The notes under the pieces: generated by a model | What the model was told of the DNA's origin: nothing | What the model saw: the letters and a program-made list of their open reading frames with translations, nothing else | Database searches by the model: none | Shown: one piece after another, positions 61,955-64,000 of the stretch | Position numbering within the stretch: the stretch's first letter is position 1 | Layout of the letters: every line of letters begins with the position of its first letter | Made by a program: the position numbers and the translations under genes | From: an uncultured Collinsella sp. | GTDB taxonomy: Bacteria > Actinomycetota > Coriobacteriia > Coriobacteriales > Coriobacteriaceae | DNA: 64,000 nucleotides | NCBI GenBank assembly: GCA_900544235.1 | Contig: UQUL01000002.1 | Span: 1-64,000 of the forward strand | Direction: 5' to 3'

Positions 61955-63259
61955 CTAGCCTATATCCGCCTTGATGAGGTCGAGGGTGCGCTGGCAGTTT
62001 TCGCGGACGGGGCCGAGCATATGCTCGCGCAGGTCCGCCATGCCGGGCAGGTCGGCGTATTCGTCCATGACCTCTTCCATGCAAATGGGTACCTCGTAGG
62101 CGAGGTCCATCATGGTCGCAAAGCAAAACTTCTCGGATAGCCCGGCATCGGTGAGTGCCGCCTCCAGCGCGGGGTCGCCCATACCGTGGTATCGGCGGAT
62201 AGCGCCTGAACCGATGCGCCCCACACGATTTTCGCCGCCAACGCTCATGGCAAGGCGCGCTTTTCGCCGCATACGTTCGTATGCTAAGCCCGATGCGACA
62301 TCGTACATGGGTGCGAGCGCCGCGTTTGTGCCTTTGCCTAGGATGAGCGAGTAGTTTTTAGCATGTGCGTCAGGCGCTCCGATAATGGCGTTATAGAACA
62401 ACATATAGGTAAAAAGCACAAGATTCATGTGGTGGGGGACTGTGTTAACCAGTCGTTCTTGGATGTCTCGTGTAGTTGGTCCTCCGTCGGCGGTGTATTT
62501 CTGGCTTGGCAATACACCGAGCGCCTGGCAAAAGTCCTCCTGATGCAGCCTTTCGATATTTCCGCTGCTATTGACCATTCTGTCGTACCGTTCAACGACG
62601 AGCGCGGCTTCGTCTTCAAATGTGTAATAGGAGACGTTGGCAGTTGGAATGCCAACACGCCGAGCCGTTTTCATGCAGACGAATTCGTTTAAGGCCTGAT
62701 GTTTGAACCCAACGACACCGTTTTTGAAGATATGGGTAGTGGGGGATGATCCTAGACATTCGCACCATTGGCCATCATGCCAAGCTAGTGCAAATTTGCC
62801 TTGATTGCCGCCCAGGGACCAGCTTTCGTTGGAGCCCATCCATGCCTCTCTTTCGTCATCGCGAATTGCTTTGAGCTTGTGAGCGATTTGAGAATTGGTA
62901 AGCGGGCGGTATGCCGAGACCCTGCCGCGGGCGGCGTCTAATTGATCGGCTCGACAAAACTGAACGGCCCCCGCGCAGTCAAGACCGATATGGCACAAGA
63001 GGGCGACGGGGTTGTTGGATGCAACATCATGCTCGGTGGCAATAGCGCGACGCTGCTCTTGACTGTCGGGCAAAAGGCCAAATAGGAACGGGCGGACGAT
63101 GTTATGGCCATACGTGCGATTGGAAAGCGGCATTGTTAGCGATAACGGTGCTCCGCGATAGGTTGGGGCGTATGCAAAGCTGCAAAGTCCATGCTCGTCT
63201 TGCCGGAGAGTGCCGGCGATTTCGCCACAAATGAGGGTCGCGAGTTCCATCTCTGCCAT
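61955..63259 (-). CDS. hipA: HipA-family kinase toxin
   Basis: 434 residues. N-terminal HipA_N domain (about 5-105), then the kinase core with the ATP loop SLGGNQGKFALAW, a catalytic segment AIIGAPDAHAKNYSLIL (Asp and Asn) and metal-binding MYDVASG. HipA phosphorylates glutamyl-tRNA synthetase and causes dormancy in E. coli; the target here is unknown. It starts one base after the hipB stop, so the pair is one operon. Confidence 0.92.
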   Translation of the reverse strand: MAEMELATLICGEIAGTLRQDEHGLCSFAYAPTYRGAPLSLTMPLSNRTYGHNIVRPFLFGLLPDSQEQRRAIATEHDVASNNPVALLCHIGLDCAGAVQFCRADQLDAARGRVSAYRPLTNSQIAHKLKAIRDDEREAWMGSNESWSLGGNQGKFALAWHDGQWCECLGSSPTTHIFKNGVVGFKHQALNEFVCMKTARRVGIPTANVSYYTFEDEAALVVERYDRMVNSSGNIERLHQEDFCQALGVLPSQKYTADGGPTTRDIQERLVNTVPHHMNLVLFTYMLFYNAIIGAPDAHAKNYSLILGKGTNAALAPMYDVASGLAYERMRRKARLAMSVGGENRVGRIGSGAIRRYHGMGDPALEAALTDAGLSEKFCFATMMDLAYEVPICMEEVMDEYADLPGMADLREHMLGPVRENCQRTLDLIKADIG

Positions 63260-63691
63260 TTATTTCACAACCTTGCAGCCAAAGGAGAGGTTTGAAGTGC
63301 CGGAAAGGCCTTGCTCGGCTGCGATTTGGGCCAGCAAGGCACCATAGGAAGATGGCGTTCCTTGTCGAGTGGGTCGTCTGCCTACGCTTGGCTTTGGCAG
63401 GGTATTCGAGTTCTCGATAGGGAGGTTCACTATCGTCGTCGGATGTTCGGAGGGCGATGCGATGGAGTCGTTATCGCTTTGCGCGAAGAGACCTATGCCG
63501 AGTGCGTTAAAGACGGTCAGCAGCTTGTCGAGCCGAATACCCGTGGCATCTCCCAGCTCGAGCGATGCGAGCAGGCGCTCCGAAACACCGGCTTTTTTGG
63601 CGAGGGTCGCACGGGTGAGACCCTGAGCCTCGCGTGCCTGGCGCACGTAGATGCCAGCTTGGCGCGGTGTGGTGATGGGAAGGGTATCCAC
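63260..63691 (-). CDS. hipB: HipB-like antitoxin (XRE family)
   Basis: 143 residues. Helix-turn-helix at about 12-70 (IYVRQAREAQGLTRATLAKKAGVSERLLASLELGD), then a low-complexity linker and a C-terminal tail. Longer than E. coli HipB (88). It should neutralise HipA and repress the operon through the operators just upstream. Confidence 0.9.
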   Translation of the reverse strand: MDTLPITTPRQAGIYVRQAREAQGLTRATLAKKAGVSERLLASLELGDATGIRLDKLLTVFNALGIGLFAQSDNDSIASPSEHPTTIVNLPIENSNTLPKPSVGRRPTRQGTPSSYGALLAQIAAEQGLSGTSNLSFGCKVVK

Positions 63692-63706
63692 GGCGATCTC
63701 CTAACG

Positions 63707-63778
63707 TGCAGACTTTTGCATATCAGTATGACATGCAAAAGTCTGCATGAAAAGGCCTCATGCAAAACTCTGCATGAG
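63707..63778 (-). promoter_or_regulatory. Three operator copies upstream of hipB
   Basis: A 15-bp element, TGCAGACTTTTGCAT, occurs inverted at 63707-63721 and 63733-63747 (perfect arms, 11-base spacer), and again as ATGCAAAACTCTGCA with one change at about 63760-63774, inside a GGCCTCATGCA/TGCATGAGACC palindrome. It starts 16 bases before the hipB start codon and is the likely HipB binding region. Confidence 0.75.
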
Positions 63779-63811
63779 ACCTTGCCCGGGCGTTTAGTTT
63801 TGAAGGGTGTT

Positions 63812-64000
63812 TTACAGCGCCAAAAAACCCAAGTGTTCCAGCAGAATCTTGAGGCCGATAAGGATGAGCACGACGCCGCCCACGATGGTGGCAGGCTTTT
63901 CGTAGCGCGCACCAAAGGTGTGGCCAATCGCCACACCGGCAACGGAGAAGATAAACGTTGTGACGCCGATAAGCGATACAGCGGGCACGATGTCGACCGA
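63812..64000 (-). CDS. mntP: Manganese efflux pump MntP, C-terminal part
   Basis: The last 62 codons, ending TAA at 63814-63812 on the minus strand. The text SLIGVTTFIFSVAGVAIGH, then GARYEKPATIVGGVVLILIGLKILLEH, is the C-terminal half of the MntP (DUF204) family, which exports Mn2+. The start lies beyond the right edge. Confidence 0.88.
   Translation of the reverse strand, partial: SVDIVPAVSLIGVTTFIFSVAGVAIGHTFGARYEKPATIVGGVVLILIGLKILLEHLGFLAL

Overview
The window looks like a chromosomal segment of a Gram-positive, high-GC gut anaerobe of the Coriobacteriia, most likely Collinsella or a close relative. This rests on gene content, not on a database search: a 12-TM LuxR-type regulator, a nad operon ending in NiaR, a dnaK-grpE-dnaJ-hspR operon, a NikR-linked hyp cluster, a giant 2-hydroxyacyl-CoA dehydratase activase, and GC-rich codon use.

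Layout. 1-8.7 kb: start of a PTS IIA-like gene, LuxR membrane regulator, MgtA-type P-ATPase, pyrE, a Fic/wHTH gene between two palindromic repeats, and a glucose-type PTS IIA. 9-10.7 kb: two lipoproteins around a 3' tRNA-Pro fragment. 11-17.7 kb, minus strand: a HAD phosphatase and the [NiFe]-hydrogenase maturation set hypE, hypD, hypC, hypF with nikR and a small partner ORF. 17.8-19.6 kb: an AAA/DUF4143 ATPase and an XRE regulator. 19.7-28.2 kb: a tightly packed plus-strand block encoding a short Hsp70, a J-like TPR membrane protein, a GrpE-like protein, an FtsK/EssC-like ATPase, two small helical proteins, a membrane-anchored amidase and a zinc-ribbon/YARHG membrane protein. I read this as a chaperone-coupled, type VII-like export or envelope system.

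28.4-36 kb: thioredoxin, a UDG-like protein, an AgrC/LytTR two-component pair, nadA-nadB-nadC-niaR under a strong palindromic operator, and a 2[4Fe-4S] ferredoxin. 36.7-41 kb: dnaK-grpE-dnaJ-hspR. 41.3-43.7 kb: a ThrE-like exporter and a DUF2798 protein. 44-49.1 kb: the 1479-residue activase with a TetR partner and an operator-like palindrome. 49.3-52 kb: clpC. 52.1-53 kb: DUF2975 protein plus small XRE regulator.

53.1-59.2 kb holds a RiPP locus: two homologous 39-residue, five-cysteine peptides, an ABC-2 type transporter (ATPase plus two permeases), a radical SAM/SPASM enzyme whose N-terminal coding region carries an in-frame TAG, and an ABC exporter. 59.3-63.8 kb: a RelB-like/PIN toxin-antitoxin pair, a PepD dipeptidase, hipBA with three operator copies, and the end of mntP.

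Several families of intergenic inverted repeats run through the segment. One is a hairpin family with a conserved GGGAC loop and base-compensated variable stems. Another abuts TAG stop codons. The 19.7-28.2 kb and 53-59 kb blocks look visibly more A/T-rich than their neighbours (not measured), in keeping with acquired modules.
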